Shown piece after piece: positions 1 to 9,489 of a stretch of 64,000 nt of DNA. The notes beneath the pieces are model-generated. The model saw nothing but the letters and a program-made list of their open reading frames with translations, searched no databases and was not told the DNA's origin. Within the stretch, counting starts at the first letter, position 1, and each line of letters begins with the position of its first letter. Both the position numbers and the translations under genes were made by a program. Origin of the DNA: CAVRUD01 sp963849635 (GTDB taxonomy: Bacteria > Chloroflexota > Chloroflexia > Thermomicrobiales > UBA6265). The stretch is taken from contig CAWKIA010000027.1 of the NCBI GenBank assembly GCA_963849635.1, positions 62,001 to 126,000 on the forward strand, given 5' to 3'.

Positions 1-125
1 CTGTCGGGTGCAGAGAACGGGACTTGGCCGCCTCAGGTTTGCCCTGGAGAAACATGCAAGCGGCATCGATGAAGTCATGATCTCCCACATCACCGTGGCG
101 AACGAGGATGACGGTTCTAAGGCAC
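1..125 (+). pseudogene. Possible C-terminal scrap of a luciferase-like (LLM) oxidoreductase, cut by window edge
   Basis: An open frame enters from the left edge and reads FALEKHASGIDEVMISHIT before drifting into sequence without recognisable features. The GIDEVMISH core resembles the C-terminal strand of luciferase-like flavin monooxygenases, where the sequence is typically G-[AV]-D-E-[IV]-M-[IV]. The same DNA core, GCGGCATCGA followed by GTCATG-like sequence, recurs near 4549 and on the minus strand near 10820. No start or complete domain is visible, so this is at best a fragment. The rest of the first 228 bases holds nothing else I can name. Confidence 0.25.
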
Positions 126-228
126 TTGGGCCTGAGCGACCACTCGCGATGCTAACCAGGTGGTACCGTCCGCGCTGGCTGGGGGGAGGGACCAGGCGTT
201 GCTAGAGGAGAGACTGGCGTGATTGTCA

Positions 229-1479
229 TTACCAGCAGACGAGGGGCGAATCGCCCGCGCTGTGCACCGTTGCGGCGCCGGCCTCAAATGCGATGGCGTC
301 ACCTTGGCCGAAGAGGCCGTCAGTAGAGGCCGAGAGCGGACCGTCCGCTCCGCGTCTGCTCCAGGCGGATTCGCTGGTGCGTTCCACGGAGAAGCTGCCC
401 GATCCGATCACCAGCACCACGACCCCTGCTGTGGCAACGGGCCACGTCGCTCCGGGAGCAAGCACCGCGTGGCCAAGACCAAGCAGCGCTGGCCCTCCCG
501 GCACCCTGATCAGTGGACTCGGGGCCAGATCGACGCCCACCACCCCAGATGGAGCCTCGAACGGCGCTACAGGCTCCGTTTCTGACGTGGCGTAAGCAAC
601 TCCGCCCAGACGCCGAGCTGAGACCATCAGCACCTCCGACGCGAGTTCGCCGGCGTTGCGGAGCACGGCCCGCGCACCCAGGGGAACCAGCAAGACATCC
701 CCGGGCGCCAGGATCTCGCCGACAATTGCCACCACGGCGCCTCCCCGTCCTCCGAGCGGGTCGGCAGCTACCTGCGAAGGAACGACTGCGCCGCCGACCG
801 ACCCGGCGTCGGCCACCGTGAGGCGTCCGACCTCCAGGTAGATCATCTCCGGACCGAGGACGCTCCCGGCGGGGATGCTGGCTCCTGGTTCGAGCGTGAC
901 CCGCTCCAGGGCAACGGTATTCAACGCGGATTCCGGAAGGTCGAGCGTCGCCTCGGCAACCGGCGTGAGGTAGGGCGCTTCGCCGCGGCCACTCCAGATC
1001 TCCGCAATCACACCACCGGCGATCCGGAATACGTCGACCGCGCCCCACGGCACGAGATTGCCGTCCAGAGGAAGGCCAAGGAACGCTCCGGCCGTGCTAT
1101 CTCCGATCCTGACCTGGGCCACAACGGTATCGCCCTGGGCCCGCACGTCCTGCGGCTGCAATTGTGCTGACGGATACGTGGCACGCAACGCCGCAAGGCG
1201 CTCGATGACGCCGTCGCGCGTCGGGGCACTTCCCGGTGGCTCGAGATGGGCGACGATGTCCTCGCCGAGGACTCCATCGAGATCGGGCGGGCGATCGATC
1301 CCGACGGTGGCGTTGAAGGCGGCGTAGAAGCGGTGAACGAGCACCGTCTGTGCGCTCGCATCGACCGGCGCGATCCATGGGGACGGTTCGGCTAACAGCT
1401 CGCTCAGGCGGAGCAGGGAGAGCGCGGTCGCCACAGACAGGAGGCAGACGAGGAGTTTGATCGGAGTGAGGCAAGGCAT
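229..1479 (-). CDS. Secreted SnoaL-like/double-cupin protein (module copy 1)
   Basis: A 416-residue protein that starts with a hydrophobic export segment (IKLLVCLLSVATALSLL). An NTF2/SnoaL-like domain follows at about residues 35-165 (VHRFYAAFNATVG ... WGAVDVFRIAGGVIAEIWSG), then two cupin-like beta-barrels (LERVTLEPGASIPAGSVLGPE and GLGHAVLAPGATWPV). The metal-binding histidines of true cupins are not evident. I chose ATG 1479 because GGAGG lies 8 bases upstream and it begins the signal peptide; the frame is open further upstream. Paralogues lie at 23337, 46429 and 54720. Its C-terminus ends abruptly (SPLVCW) where the others continue into a hydrophobic strand, so a late frameshift is possible. 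A decayed LuxR-STAND gene lies upstream on the same strand. Role unknown. Confidence 0.75.
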   Translation of the reverse strand: MPCLTPIKLLVCLLSVATALSLLRLSELLAEPSPWIAPVDASAQTVLVHRFYAAFNATVGIDRPPDLDGVLGEDIVAHLEPPGSAPTRDGVIERLAALRATYPSAQLQPQDVRAQGDTVVAQVRIGDSTAGAFLGLPLDGNLVPWGAVDVFRIAGGVIAEIWSGRGEAPYLTPVAEATLDLPESALNTVALERVTLEPGASIPAGSVLGPEMIYLEVGRLTVADAGSVGGAVVPSQVAADPLGGRGGAVVAIVGEILAPGDVLLVPLGARAVLRNAGELASEVLMVSARRLGGVAYATSETEPVAPFEAPSGVVGVDLAPSPLIRVPGGPALLGLGHAVLAPGATWPVATAGVVVLVIGSGSFSVERTSESAWSRRGADGPLSASTDGLFGQGDAIAFEAGAATVHSAGDSPLVCW

Positions 1480-1692
1480 GAACAGACCTCCGCGGTGGGC
1501 GGTGGGCGTAATCCCGGCGGCTGGATGATGTTGGGGAGGCGTCGATTCGGATAGGCAACCGGCGCACAGGTCGGATTGCATCCGCCTACGCGGTGGAAAT
1601 GCCGCCAGGCAGAGGTGACCAACGACGACCGCTCCTTGGCGGATCAGACCGGTGAAGACCAGGGGGCCGCGGCGAGCGTGAGCGCTAGACGA

Positions 1693-1935
1693 CTACTGCG
1701 TTACCAGCCCACGTCCAGCGGCGGCGAGCGCCGCCAACGCCTGGCGCAGAATCGATCGCGTGCGTGCGGTCGGCCGGGGTGCGGCAGGGGACGCCGCTGC
1801 AGTCCGGGAAACCCCGGTCACAAGGTGAGCGCGGGCGGCCGCGGCGAATATTTCCTGGCGGTTCGCCTGGTCGACGCGGGCAATCGTTTCGGGCGACACG
1901 GAGGCGCTCCTTCCGGCTGGGTGCTCAGTCGCCAC
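1693..1935 (-). CDS. Possible small Ala/Arg-rich protein, hypothetical
   Basis: An 80-residue frame starting at GTG 1935 contains an amphipathic stretch (ETIARVDQANRQEIFAAAA) and an Ala/Arg-rich C-terminus (RSILRQALAALAAAGRGLV). Small proteins of this style, with an AAARA..LV core and a basic tail, are common in high-GC genomes. There is no convincing ribosome binding site. It sits alone in the 630-base gap between the copy 1 SnoaL/cupin gene and the LuxR remnant; apart from it I see nothing in 1480-2110. It could be a chance frame. Confidence 0.3.
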   Translation of the reverse strand: MATEHPAGRSASVSPETIARVDQANRQEIFAAAARAHLVTGVSRTAAASPAAPRPTARTRSILRQALAALAAAGRGLVTQ

Positions 1936-2110
1936 CGTGAGTCCGGGGCGGCGCCCGGCGGTCTGATCCCGGGCACACGCCTATCCTGCCCCGGGGAGGA
2001 CGGGGGCAAATCGGCGGAACCGCGTAGGACGTGGTCGCATTCGGCGTGGGACGGGCGCGACGGCGCCTGCGCGGATCGGCCGATGCCGCGGTAGGGAAAC
2101 CGTCGGAAGA

Positions 2111-3150
2111 TCAGACCAGGCCGTGTGTGACGGCGAAGGTGGCGGCTTCGGTGCGGTTGGCGAGGCCGAGTTTGGCGAGGACGTGGGTAACGTGGTGCTG
2201 GGCGGTGCGGGGGCTGATGAAGAGCACCTCACCGATCTGGGGGTTGGAGCGGCCGGCGGCGAGCAGGCGCAGGACGTCCAGCTCGCGCGGTGTGAGGCCG
2301 AAGGGGTCGTTTGCGGGAGGATCGGCAGACGCGGGGATAGTCGCCGCAAGCGCGTCGGCGACACACAGTGCCTCTGCCTCCGCCTCCCAGGTGGCAAGTC
2401 GCCGGCCGGCCGAGACGGCGGCCGCGTACGCCTCCTGCCCGAGGGTCGCCTGCGCGGCCTGGACCGCGTGGTTACGCATCTCTGGCCACTTCAGGTTAGT
2501 GGCCCCTGTCCGCTCGTGGACCATCTCGACGACCCCAAGCAGCCGTGCTGCCGCCTCCGCTTCGCCCCGGTCCGCCGCCAGCCCGGCCAGACCGACCAGG
2601 GCTCGGTCGAAGTGTGTCGCCAGCCCGGATGCCCACAGCAGTCGCAGGCTCTCGCCGTAGTAGCCAGCCGCCTGGGCCGGCTCGCCCTCGACATGGGCGA
2701 CGTGGCCGAGCCTCGTGAGCGCAATGCCGACGAAGTAGTCCATTCCGTGCGCCCGGGCGTGCGCCAGCGTCTCCTGGAGGAGGGCGAGCCCGCGGTCGCG
2801 GTCCCCCCGATCGAGCAGCGCCCCCCCCCATCCGCCCAGGTCCATCGGCCACTTGGCCGGCGGCGGGTCCATCCCCCTGCTCAAGCCTGTCGCCTCCTCG
2901 AGCACAGCCACCGCCGCGTCTACATCGCCGACCCATCCGAGCGCCAGTCCATGGAAGAACAGCGCCCGGTTCAGAGGTCGGCGTTTGTCCCTCCCGGGCG
3001 AGGACCACGTTCGTCGCGGTGAGCTCCAAGGACCGCTCCGCATTACCGGCCTCCCCGCAGTGGTAGCCGAGTTCGGCGAGGGGCCGGGCCCGCAGGTCGG
3101 GCGAAGAGACGGAGGAGTTGGCGGCGCTGTCGGAGATAATGGCTGGATAG
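2111..3150 (-). pseudogene. Truncated, frameshifted LuxR-family STAND regulator (TPR and HTH part only)
   Basis: The downstream half of an ATPase-TPR-LuxR regulator survives. TPR-like helices (ALFFHGLALGWVGDVDAAVAV, ALTRLGHVAHVEGEPAQAAG) lead to an intact C-terminal LuxR helix-turn-helix (LTPRELDVLRLLAAGRSNPQ ... FISPRTAQHHVTHVLAKLGL) ending VTHGLV, as in the paralogues at 26825 and 48480. The 5' part breaks twice. Upstream of about 2990 the matching TPR sequence (LAELGYHCGEAGNAERSLEL) lies in another frame, and homology stops near 3150 where the methyltransferase gene begins. The whole AAA ATPase is gone. This is the degraded partner of the secreted gene at 229-1479. Confidence 0.75.
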
Positions 3151-3162
3151 CACAGGGTCCGT

Positions 3163-3939
3163 TCAAAGTCTGATGATCAATCGCAGGGAGCCTAGGTACT
3201 CCGGCTGGGACCGCAAGGAGCCGAATCTCCGGTCCCACTCACCTGACTCAAGGTCGCGCGTGAGATGGTGTTCGAATCGCTGGAGGGCGGCAGGATCGGC
3301 CTTTGTCCAGGAGGACATGGCGCCTTGCACCCCGCGTTCGAGGAGCCGTTCCGGACGGCCGTAATAGGCTTCCGAGAATCCGTCGACGCAGTTCAGCGGG
3401 ACCGGCACGACTTCCACGCGCGTTTCCGGCCCCAGGAGGGAGGCGACCGTGGAAATCTGGGGGAAGCGGCTACTCTCGACCTCGATCGCTTCGGGGAAGT
3501 ACTCGGTAAGCCAATAGTCGTGGAGGCGGTCCGGATCGGAGACGAAGAGAACGATCGGTCCGCGCGTTACCCGCTTCAACTCAGCGATCCCCGCGGCGAG
3601 ATCGGTCCATTGATGGATCGTGGACGAGGCCATCGACGCGTCGAATGACTGTTCGGCGAAGGGGAGACGCTCGGCGGTCGCATCGATGGCTTGGGTCAGA
3701 TCGGGCGGTCGTTGCGCGCGCATGGTTGCCGACGGCTCAACGGCGGTGACCTCGCGGTCGCGCGGCTCGTAGGAGCCAGCCCCGGCTCCCACGTTCAGGA
3801 CTGTGCGAGCGAGCCCGAGAGCATCCAGGATTTGCTGCGCGATGCGGGGCTCGGGTTGGCGGTAGCGCGCGTATTCGTGCCCGATCACGCCGTAATTGGC
3901 ATCGCCGGCACTCCCGTCGTGAAAACGGCGTTGAACCAT
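3163..3939 (-). CDS. Class I SAM-dependent methyltransferase
   Basis: A 258-residue cytoplasmic protein with a Rossmann-like methyltransferase fold. Motif I is VLNVGAGAGSYEP, followed by the acidic post-I strand REVTAVEPSATM and motif IV/V-like sequence (AERLPFAEQSFDASMASSTIHQW), as in the Methyltransf_11 (UbiE/COQ5-like) group. The substrate cannot be told from sequence. ATG 3939 follows GGGAGGAG at a 6-7 base spacing, a very good start. Its stop codon abuts the breakpoint of the LuxR remnant, so it probably replaced the regulator's 5' half by recombination. It appears to be transcribed alone. Confidence 0.85.
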   Translation of the reverse strand: MVQRRFHDGSAGDANYGVIGHEYARYRQPEPRIAQQILDALGLARTVLNVGAGAGSYEPRDREVTAVEPSATMRAQRPPDLTQAIDATAERLPFAEQSFDASMASSTIHQWTDLAAGIAELKRVTRGPIVLFVSDPDRLHDYWLTEYFPEAIEVESSRFPQISTVASLLGPETRVEVVPVPLNCVDGFSEAYYGRPERLLERGVQGAMSSWTKADPAALQRFEHHLTRDLESGEWDRRFGSLRSQPEYLGSLRLIIRL

Positions 3940-4345
3940 CAGCTCGACTCCTCCCGATTCATGAGCAGGGTTTATTCGATGCTCAGAACCCCGTTATGGT
4001 TGCGGGGCGCTCAGATTCCCGATCCGTTACGCGGTAAGGGCATGCGCGGGGCCTGAAGTGGTTTGATCTGATGGCGTAGCGGACTCCAGCGGGCGATGCA
4101 GGACCACGCAAAGGACCGTATCCTCGATCTCGTCTACGTCGCCAACCTGGATGCGCACCCAGGTTGGCGTGAACTGGTCCTCACCACCGTTAGCCCACTG
4201 CCCCGCAGGCTGAACCAGATCGGCGATTGCTGCTACTACTCCTAGCGTAGAGGATGTCACGATCCCCTCGAAGGTATCTACGGGACACGTGTGTGGCAGC
4301 GGCGCGATGCACGACGTGTACAGGGAGCGTTCTCCTGATCCAGGC
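3940..4345. other. Intergenic stretch without a supported gene
   Basis: This holds the upstream region of the methyltransferase and of the sigma-factor remnant. A 106-codon minus-strand frame crosses it (4027-4347), but it has no ribosome binding site, no recognisable domain and unbiased third positions, so I do not call it. I see no clear promoter hexamers. Confidence 0.4.
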
Positions 4346-4614
4346 ATGGCCCAACTCGCTCGGATCGTGGCCCGCCGGACGGACCCGACCGGCGCGGCCG
4401 ATGCCCTCTGCGTGCTGTACGCCGACTACGGCCTGCCGATCCTGCGCTACCTGTACTTCCTGACGGAGGACTACGGGTACGCCGAGGAACTGAACCAGGA
4501 CGTGTTCCTCGCCGTGTGAAACGGCGCCGCCTCGTTCGATGGGCGGGCGGCATCGACGGGGTCATGGCCTCCCACGTCGCCGCGGCGAACGAGGGCGGGG
4601 AGCTGGTGGAGTAG
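4346..4614 (+). pseudogene. ECF-type sigma factor N-terminus with in-frame stop, joined to LLM-like scrap
   Basis: From ATG 4346 the frame encodes a typical sigma-70 region 2 start: ALCVLYADYGLPILRYLYFL then TEDYGYAEELNQDVFLAV. Functional ECF factors continue DVFLAVW, but here the Trp position is TGA (4516-4518), and sequence after the stop still reads NGAASFDGRA in frame. Homology then ends. Shifted by two frames, GGIDGVMASHVAAAN follows up to a TAG at 4612, echoing the scraps at 57 and 10820. There is no ribosome binding site. I read this as two fused gene fragments rather than an expressed sigma factor. Confidence 0.6.
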
Positions 4615-4663
4615 CTTGGGGCCCCTCCTGGGGAGCCCGCTGTCTCCAGAGCCCATTGGCGGC

Positions 4664-7120
4664 CTAAGCCGACTCGCCGCCGACGGCGTAGAGGGTGTCG
4701 TCGCCGCTGCCGACGTAGACCACGCCGCCGGCAACCGTCGGGGATGCGGCGATCGAGTCCTCGGCTTCGAAGCTCCATAGTTCCTCGCCGCTCTCGGCGT
4801 CGACCGCGTGCAGAAAGTGGCCGCCGCCGATGTAGACGACGCCGTCCGCGACGACTGGTGAAGAGAAGCCGACGCTGGCATCGAACGCCCAGACCTCGTC
4901 TCCGGTCTCCGCCTCCAGGGCGTAGAGATTCCCGTCCTGGCTGCCGGCGTAGACCACCCCGGCGACGACGGCCGGCGACGACCACACCCGGTCGCCGGTC
5001 TCGAAGCGCCAGACCTCCTCCCCGTCCTCAGCGCCCACGGCTACGACCGCGCCCGGAACATCGGATCCGAGATCGACTCCGAAGAACACGATCCCGCCGA
5101 CCACCGCCGGGGACGACCAGACCGATCCGCCCGTCTCGACCAGCCAGAGTTCGTCCCCCGTTTCGGCCTCCAGGGCGTAGAGCCCGCCGGCCTGGCTGCC
5201 AACGTAGACGACGCCGTCCACCACGGCCGGCGAGGAGTACACCTCACCGCCGGTTTCGACTCGCCAGGCCTCCTCGCCGGTTTCAGCGTCGATGGCGTAG
5301 ACGTTCCCGTCGCCGCTCCCGATGTAGACAAGCCCGTCCACCACCGCGGGCGACGACCGCACCGCATCGCCGGTCTCGAACCGCCAAAGCTCCTCCCCCG
5401 TCTCCGCCTCCAGGGCATAGACACCGGCGTCGTAACTGCCGATGTAGACCACGCCATCGACCACGGCCGGTGAAGATTGGATCGGCTGGCCCTCGGTAGC
5501 GAAGGTCCAGACCTCGTCGCCCGTCGCCGCGTCCAGCGCGAACAGTGTGCCGCTGCTGCTGCCGACGTAGAGGACGCCGCCGACAACGGCCGCCGTCGAG
5601 TCGGCGTCGTCACCGGTATCCAGGCTCCAGCTCAGCTCCGGATCGCCCGCCGGCCCCGATCCGGGGAGTTGGCCGGTGCGGGCCGGATCAGCCCGGAACA
5701 TCGGCACGTTGGCCGATCCCGCGTCATCGTCGCCTGCTTCGGGGGTTGCATCGGCGGTGTCGTCGCCGTCTGCTTCGGGTGTCTCGTCGACGTCATCATC
5801 GTCGCCATTTTCGGTCTGGCCGGAATCATCCAGACCCTCGAAAAAGTCGTCGAATTCGGCGGGCAATCCGAAGGGCTCAGGGCAGGCGCCGTCATCCAGA
5901 CACTCGGCCTGCGCCTCGGCCAGGGTCACGACCGCCGCGGCCGGGGGCGATTCGGGGGCAGAGACGTCGATCACGGCCACGGTGGCGTCGACCCGCAGCG
6001 CCACGCTCTGGTATCGAATGCCGCCGTCCTCCGTCTCCACGGTGTAGATGACCGACTCGTCGCCGACGGCTGGTGACCCGTCATCGATGTCGAGGTTGTC
6101 CAGTAGTTGATTGGCCGCGACCCGGTCCTCCGTGTCAGCCAACCAGTCTTCCGCCGCGTCCTCATCGGCGAAGCGCCACACGTCGACCTGGTACCAGACG
6201 TCGTCATCCGGCTCCTCCTCCCCCGCGAAGAGTTGCTGCCAGAGCTGGTAGCCGTCCGTCTGCCCGACATCGGCGGCGGCGCGGGTTCGTCCCTGGCTAT
6301 CAGCCCGTGACTCGCCGAAGGCGGCGATTGCATCGCCGTCCAGGAGTGTGTAGGAGTCGGCCGAGGTCACGATGCCGTCCCCGGTCAACCGGGCGACCTG
6401 GGTCCCCAGGCCCGGGCCGCCGTCCTCGATCGTCTCCTCGACCCGCTCGAGCAGGTGCTCGGCCAGGGCTTCGACCTCGTCGATGTCGGGTTCGTCGCCC
6501 TGCCAGTCGACGATCGCGACGCCGGCGTGGAGGTTGCCGAGACGAAAGGTCAAGTCGATCTGCGCGTACTCATCGCCCGTCGCCTGATCCTCTCCCTGGT
6601 CGCGGGTTGCCTCCGACTCGTCGCCGATGTCGGCGCCTCCGCTCACATCCTCAGCCGCCTCGTTGTCCGACTCGTCCTCCAGGAACGCGAAGGCGGCCTC
6701 CGCGCCATCCTCGTCGGCGAACTCAAGGACGTAGGAAATGATCTGGCGGACGGTCGGGGCTGCCGGGTCGTCCTCGTCAGGAAGGTTGAGGTAGCTGTCG
6801 TAGCGGCGGGCGAAGCCGGCATCTTCGAGGATCTCGCCAACCTCGTCCTCGTCAAGGCCGCGGGCGGCTGCGGTCGACGCAATCACCTGGTCCGGAAAGC
6901 TCGTTTCGGCGAAACCGAGGCCATAGCCCTCCAAGCCCTCGTCCGCCAGGTCCTCCGGCGTCAGCGTCATCGCCTGAATATCGGGGACGCCCGCGTCCGC
7001 GTCACCCTGAGCGGCGCCTGACGACCTGGGCGCCATCGGGCTGAACGCCACGCCCAGGACGAGTATCGCGACAAGGACTCGCACCTGCGGCCCGCGGCCG
7101 AACCGAACCCGAGAATTCAT
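4664..7120 (-). CDS. Secreted PQQ/BamB-type beta-propeller protein with large N-terminal domain
   Basis: An 818-residue exported protein. After a signal sequence (VRVLVAILVLGVAFSPM) comes an acidic region of about 480 residues rich in DED/EDG. It contains repeated DEDGAEAAFAFLEDE and FADEDAAEDWLADTEDR units that look like paired structural domains. An Asp/Glu/Thr-rich linker follows near residue 490. The C-terminal third holds about eight propeller repeats of roughly 40 residues with the pattern SSPAVVDGVVYIGS..G.LYAL then DAETGEE.W, typical of PQQ-like and BamB-like outer-face proteins. ATG 7120 follows GGGGG at 5 bases and begins the signal peptide. No partner gene identifies a ligand. A scaffold, binding or sensor role outside the membrane is likely. 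Confidence 0.85.
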   Translation of the reverse strand: MNSRVRFGRGPQVRVLVAILVLGVAFSPMAPRSSGAAQGDADAGVPDIQAMTLTPEDLADEGLEGYGLGFAETSFPDQVIASTAAARGLDEDEVGEILEDAGFARRYDSYLNLPDEDDPAAPTVRQIISYVLEFADEDGAEAAFAFLEDESDNEAAEDVSGGADIGDESEATRDQGEDQATGDEYAQIDLTFRLGNLHAGVAIVDWQGDEPDIDEVEALAEHLLERVEETIEDGGPGLGTQVARLTGDGIVTSADSYTLLDGDAIAAFGESRADSQGRTRAAADVGQTDGYQLWQQLFAGEEEPDDDVWYQVDVWRFADEDAAEDWLADTEDRVAANQLLDNLDIDDGSPAVGDESVIYTVETEDGGIRYQSVALRVDATVAVIDVSAPESPPAAAVVTLAEAQAECLDDGACPEPFGLPAEFDDFFEGLDDSGQTENGDDDDVDETPEADGDDTADATPEAGDDDAGSANVPMFRADPARTGQLPGSGPAGDPELSWSLDTGDDADSTAAVVGGVLYVGSSSGTLFALDAATGDEVWTFATEGQPIQSSPAVVDGVVYIGSYDAGVYALEAETGEELWRFETGDAVRSSPAVVDGLVYIGSGDGNVYAIDAETGEEAWRVETGGEVYSSPAVVDGVVYVGSQAGGLYALEAETGDELWLVETGGSVWSSPAVVGGIVFFGVDLGSDVPGAVVAVGAEDGEEVWRFETGDRVWSSPAVVAGVVYAGSQDGNLYALEAETGDEVWAFDASVGFSSPVVADGVVYIGGGHFLHAVDAESGEELWSFEAEDSIAASPTVAGGVVYVGSGDDTLYAVGGESA

Positions 7121-7280
7121 ATGTCCCCCAAGATGGTCTACAGTCGCCGTTCCTGGCGATGAGTCGCCCGAGATTCCAGGCCCGGAGTCTACACGAGACA
7201 TCGGCCTCACCGGGCACCCCACACTTCGAGACAGGCGACCTGGTTCGGCTTGTGGATGCCGTCGTCTGTAAGCGGATAGG

Positions 7281-8345
7281 TCAGGATGAGGTGGAGCGTC
7301 CCTCGTCAAGGGCTCCCGGGAACCACTGGCTGATGAGGTGGGATAGGCGCGCGACCTTATCGTCGAGGGCCGTGGCATTCGTCGGAACGGCGAGCCAGCC
7401 GGGGAACGGTCCCGCTGACCAGCGGCGGAGCTCGTAGAGGGCGCAGACGCGGAGGGTGTCGCGGGCGTCATCCTCCTGGGTGATGGGTTCGCCGATGTGC
7501 CGCCGGGATCGCCAGGAGCGGTCGTGCCGTTCCTGTACCCAGTCCGGCGCTGCCGCCATCCTCCAGGCGACGGAGGCGGCGTCGAGGTCGCAGAGGTCGT
7601 CCAGGGCCGTTGCCAGGTCGCCGTGACCGTGCGCGACGGCCAGCCGGGCGAATCGGGTGCCGAGCCGGCCCTGGGAGGCATCGCGCTCGCCCCAGGATTC
7701 GAGAAGGTGGGTCCAGATCCATTTCACGGCGGCCTGAATCGCGATCAGGGCCCGGACCGCATCGCCGTTGCGCTGATGGGCGCGGGCGGCGGCGTGGGCG
7801 GCGGCGAGTTCCAACCGGGTGCGTTCCAGGCGGAGGCGTACAACGGGCGGAGCGTACCGGTTCGCCGTAAACCATTCAGCCAGACCGGCGGCGAGGCCCT
7901 CTGGGTCGAAGACTGCTCGGCTGTGGTAGCCCTTGTCCAGACCGAAGTACCAGCGGTCGTCGCGGAGGAGCGCCAGGCGCTCGGGCTCGGACGCCTGGAT
8001 GGCTCGCAGTACCTCTTCACGGGTGTAGGTGAGTTTCCCGATGTCCAGGCCGGACCACCAACCTCCCGCAATCCACCTGGGCATGAACGTCACTCGGACG
8101 CGTTCGATGTCTTCGCGGACGGTATCGATGCTCTCACCGGCGCAGATGGCCAGCAGGTCGACGTCGGAGAGGGGCCAGGGCTGGCCGCGACCGGTGCTGC
8201 CAGCGAGGACCAGCCCAACGATGCCCTCGATCCGGGCGAACGCCTCGACCGCCTCCGTGATGCGCCGGTCCAGCACCGCCCGCCAGTCATTGAGGAACGT
8301 GGCGAACCGCTCCGGATCCGCATGCCCACCTAACACCTCTTCCAT
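7281..8345 (-). CDS. Nucleotidyltransferase-domain protein
   Basis: A cytoplasmic protein of about 354 residues with a pol-beta-type nucleotidyltransferase signature, LVLAGSTGRGQPWPLSDVDLL. The G-S-T-G-R-G loop and the S-D-V-D pair are the expected nucleotide- and metal-binding residues. A mostly helical region follows (RLERTRLELAAAHAAARAHQ), resembling the helical half of aminoglycoside nucleotidyltransferases and HEPN-like partners. The substrate is unknown. The frame is open to 8510; I chose ATG 8345 because a weak GGGTAGGG precedes it and the domain starts soon after. ATG 8399 is an alternative. It stands alone between the propeller gene and the divergent stress-protein gene. Confidence 0.7.
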   Translation of the reverse strand: MEEVLGGHADPERFATFLNDWRAVLDRRITEAVEAFARIEGIVGLVLAGSTGRGQPWPLSDVDLLAICAGESIDTVREDIERVRVTFMPRWIAGGWWSGLDIGKLTYTREEVLRAIQASEPERLALLRDDRWYFGLDKGYHSRAVFDPEGLAAGLAEWFTANRYAPPVVRLRLERTRLELAAAHAAARAHQRNGDAVRALIAIQAAVKWIWTHLLESWGERDASQGRLGTRFARLAVAHGHGDLATALDDLCDLDAASVAWRMAAAPDWVQERHDRSWRSRRHIGEPITQEDDARDTLRVCALYELRRWSAGPFPGWLAVPTNATALDDKVARLSHLISQWFPGALDEGRSTSS

Positions 8346-8526
8346 CACCCTACCCGGTCTCCACGCATCCCCGTCGTCCCGACTCTCCAGCCCCAGCATG
8401 CGGAACCGACCGGCGAGCGTCAAATTCGACGCGGTATCAGGCAATTTTGCGGCTTTGCCGTGGTAGGGTTGAGGACGTTGGCTGATGCACGGGCATCCCA
8501 GGCTGGGCACTCCCGTTCCGTGAGCA

Positions 8527-9438
8527 ATGGAGGCGAAACGACAGGTGGAACCGACTGCGACCGACCTAACGCCGGCAACCGGCCACTACCACCGGATCAC
8601 GCTCGCCACCGACGGCTCGAAAGACGCCCAGGCCGCCGCGACGGCGCTGGCCGCGCTGCCCTGGGACGAGGGGACGACGATCACGGTGGTCGGGGTCGTC
8701 TCCATCAGTTCCGCGTCGGCCGGCAGTTCATTGCCGATGACCGGCGTGGGTATGGATGCCGTCGTCTTCCTTGAAGCGGAGCAGGAAGCGGCCCAGGCTA
8801 GCATGACAGCGGCCGTCGCGGCTACCTCGGTCATCTTGCGCGATGCGGGGGCCGGAATCACGGTCGTGGAGTCGGTCCGCTCCGGCGGCCCGGCGGATGA
8901 GATCCTGGCCCAGGCCAAGGAGGACGGCGCCGATCTCGTTGTCGCCGGCGCAAAGGGGCACAGGATGCTTGGAGCATTTGTGCTTGGCAGCGTCAGCGAG
9001 GCCCTTGTCGAGCGGTCGGCCTGTCCAGTGCTGATCGTCCGTGGCGAAGGGTGGGCAGCTGCCCCGACGGTACTGGTCGGGATTGGGCCGGAGGATTCGC
9101 CGGAGCGGTTGGGCGATGCAGTGTTGAGACTGCCGTTGCACCAGGGATCTCAGATCCTCGCCGTCGCGGTAACGGATGGCGATGGTGGCGACCAGGACGA
9201 ACGGCTGGCGGCGCACCTGACCGCGCATTCGCCGGGCCTCACGGTCGACAGCCGCTCCCTGACCGGCGACGTTGCCGACGAACTGGTCGAGACTGCCAGC
9301 GCGATCTCGGCCGACCTGATCGTGACCGGGGCGCGGGCGCGACAGGGAGTGCGCGCCCGCCTTGGCCTGGGCAGCGTCTCTCGGGCCGTCGTCCGGCGGG
9401 CGAAGTGCTCCGTGCTGGTCGTACGATCCAGCTCATAG
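8527..9438 (+). CDS. Tandem universal stress protein (UspA family)
   Basis: 303 residues forming two consecutive Usp domains. Domain 1 begins HRITLATDGSKDAQAAATAL and ends in the nucleotide-binding G-2x-G-9x-G-S/T motif (GAKGHRMLGAFVLGSVSEAL). Domain 2 ends with GARARQGVRARLGLGSVSRA then KCSVLVVRS. Such proteins bind ATP and help cells survive starvation, oxidants and other stresses. The ribosome binding site is weak (GTGAG just before ATG). The LtrA-like gene begins 51 bases downstream on the same strand, so the two may be co-transcribed. Confidence 0.9.
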   Translation: MEAKRQVEPTATDLTPATGHYHRITLATDGSKDAQAAATALAALPWDEGTTITVVGVVSISSASAGSSLPMTGVGMDAVVFLEAEQEAAQASMTAAVAATSVILRDAGAGITVVESVRSGGPADEILAQAKEDGADLVVAGAKGHRMLGAFVLGSVSEALVERSACPVLIVRGEGWAAAPTVLVGIGPEDSPERLGDAVLRLPLHQGSQILAVAVTDGDGGDQDERLAAHLTAHSPGLTVDSRSLTGDVADELVETASAISADLIVTGARARQGVRARLGLGSVSRAVVRRAKCSVLVVRSSS

Positions 9439-9489
9439 CGGCGAGGGATAACCGGGTCATCGGTGGGCGATGCGGCGAAGGGGGGAGGG

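Noticed and set aside
4027..4347. 106-codon minus-strand frame
   Set aside because: No ribosome binding site, no domain, weak codon bias, and it overlaps the start of the sigma-factor remnant.
4700..5640. Regularly repeated DNA resembling a direct-repeat array
   Set aside because: The periodicity of about 120 bases is the coding trace of propeller repeats, with no conserved short repeat and unique spacer pattern, so it is not a CRISPR array.
7121..7681. Upstream extension of the beta-propeller frame
   Set aside because: The in-frame extension lacks homology and would bury the signal peptide; ATG 7120 has a ribosome binding site and starts the export signal.
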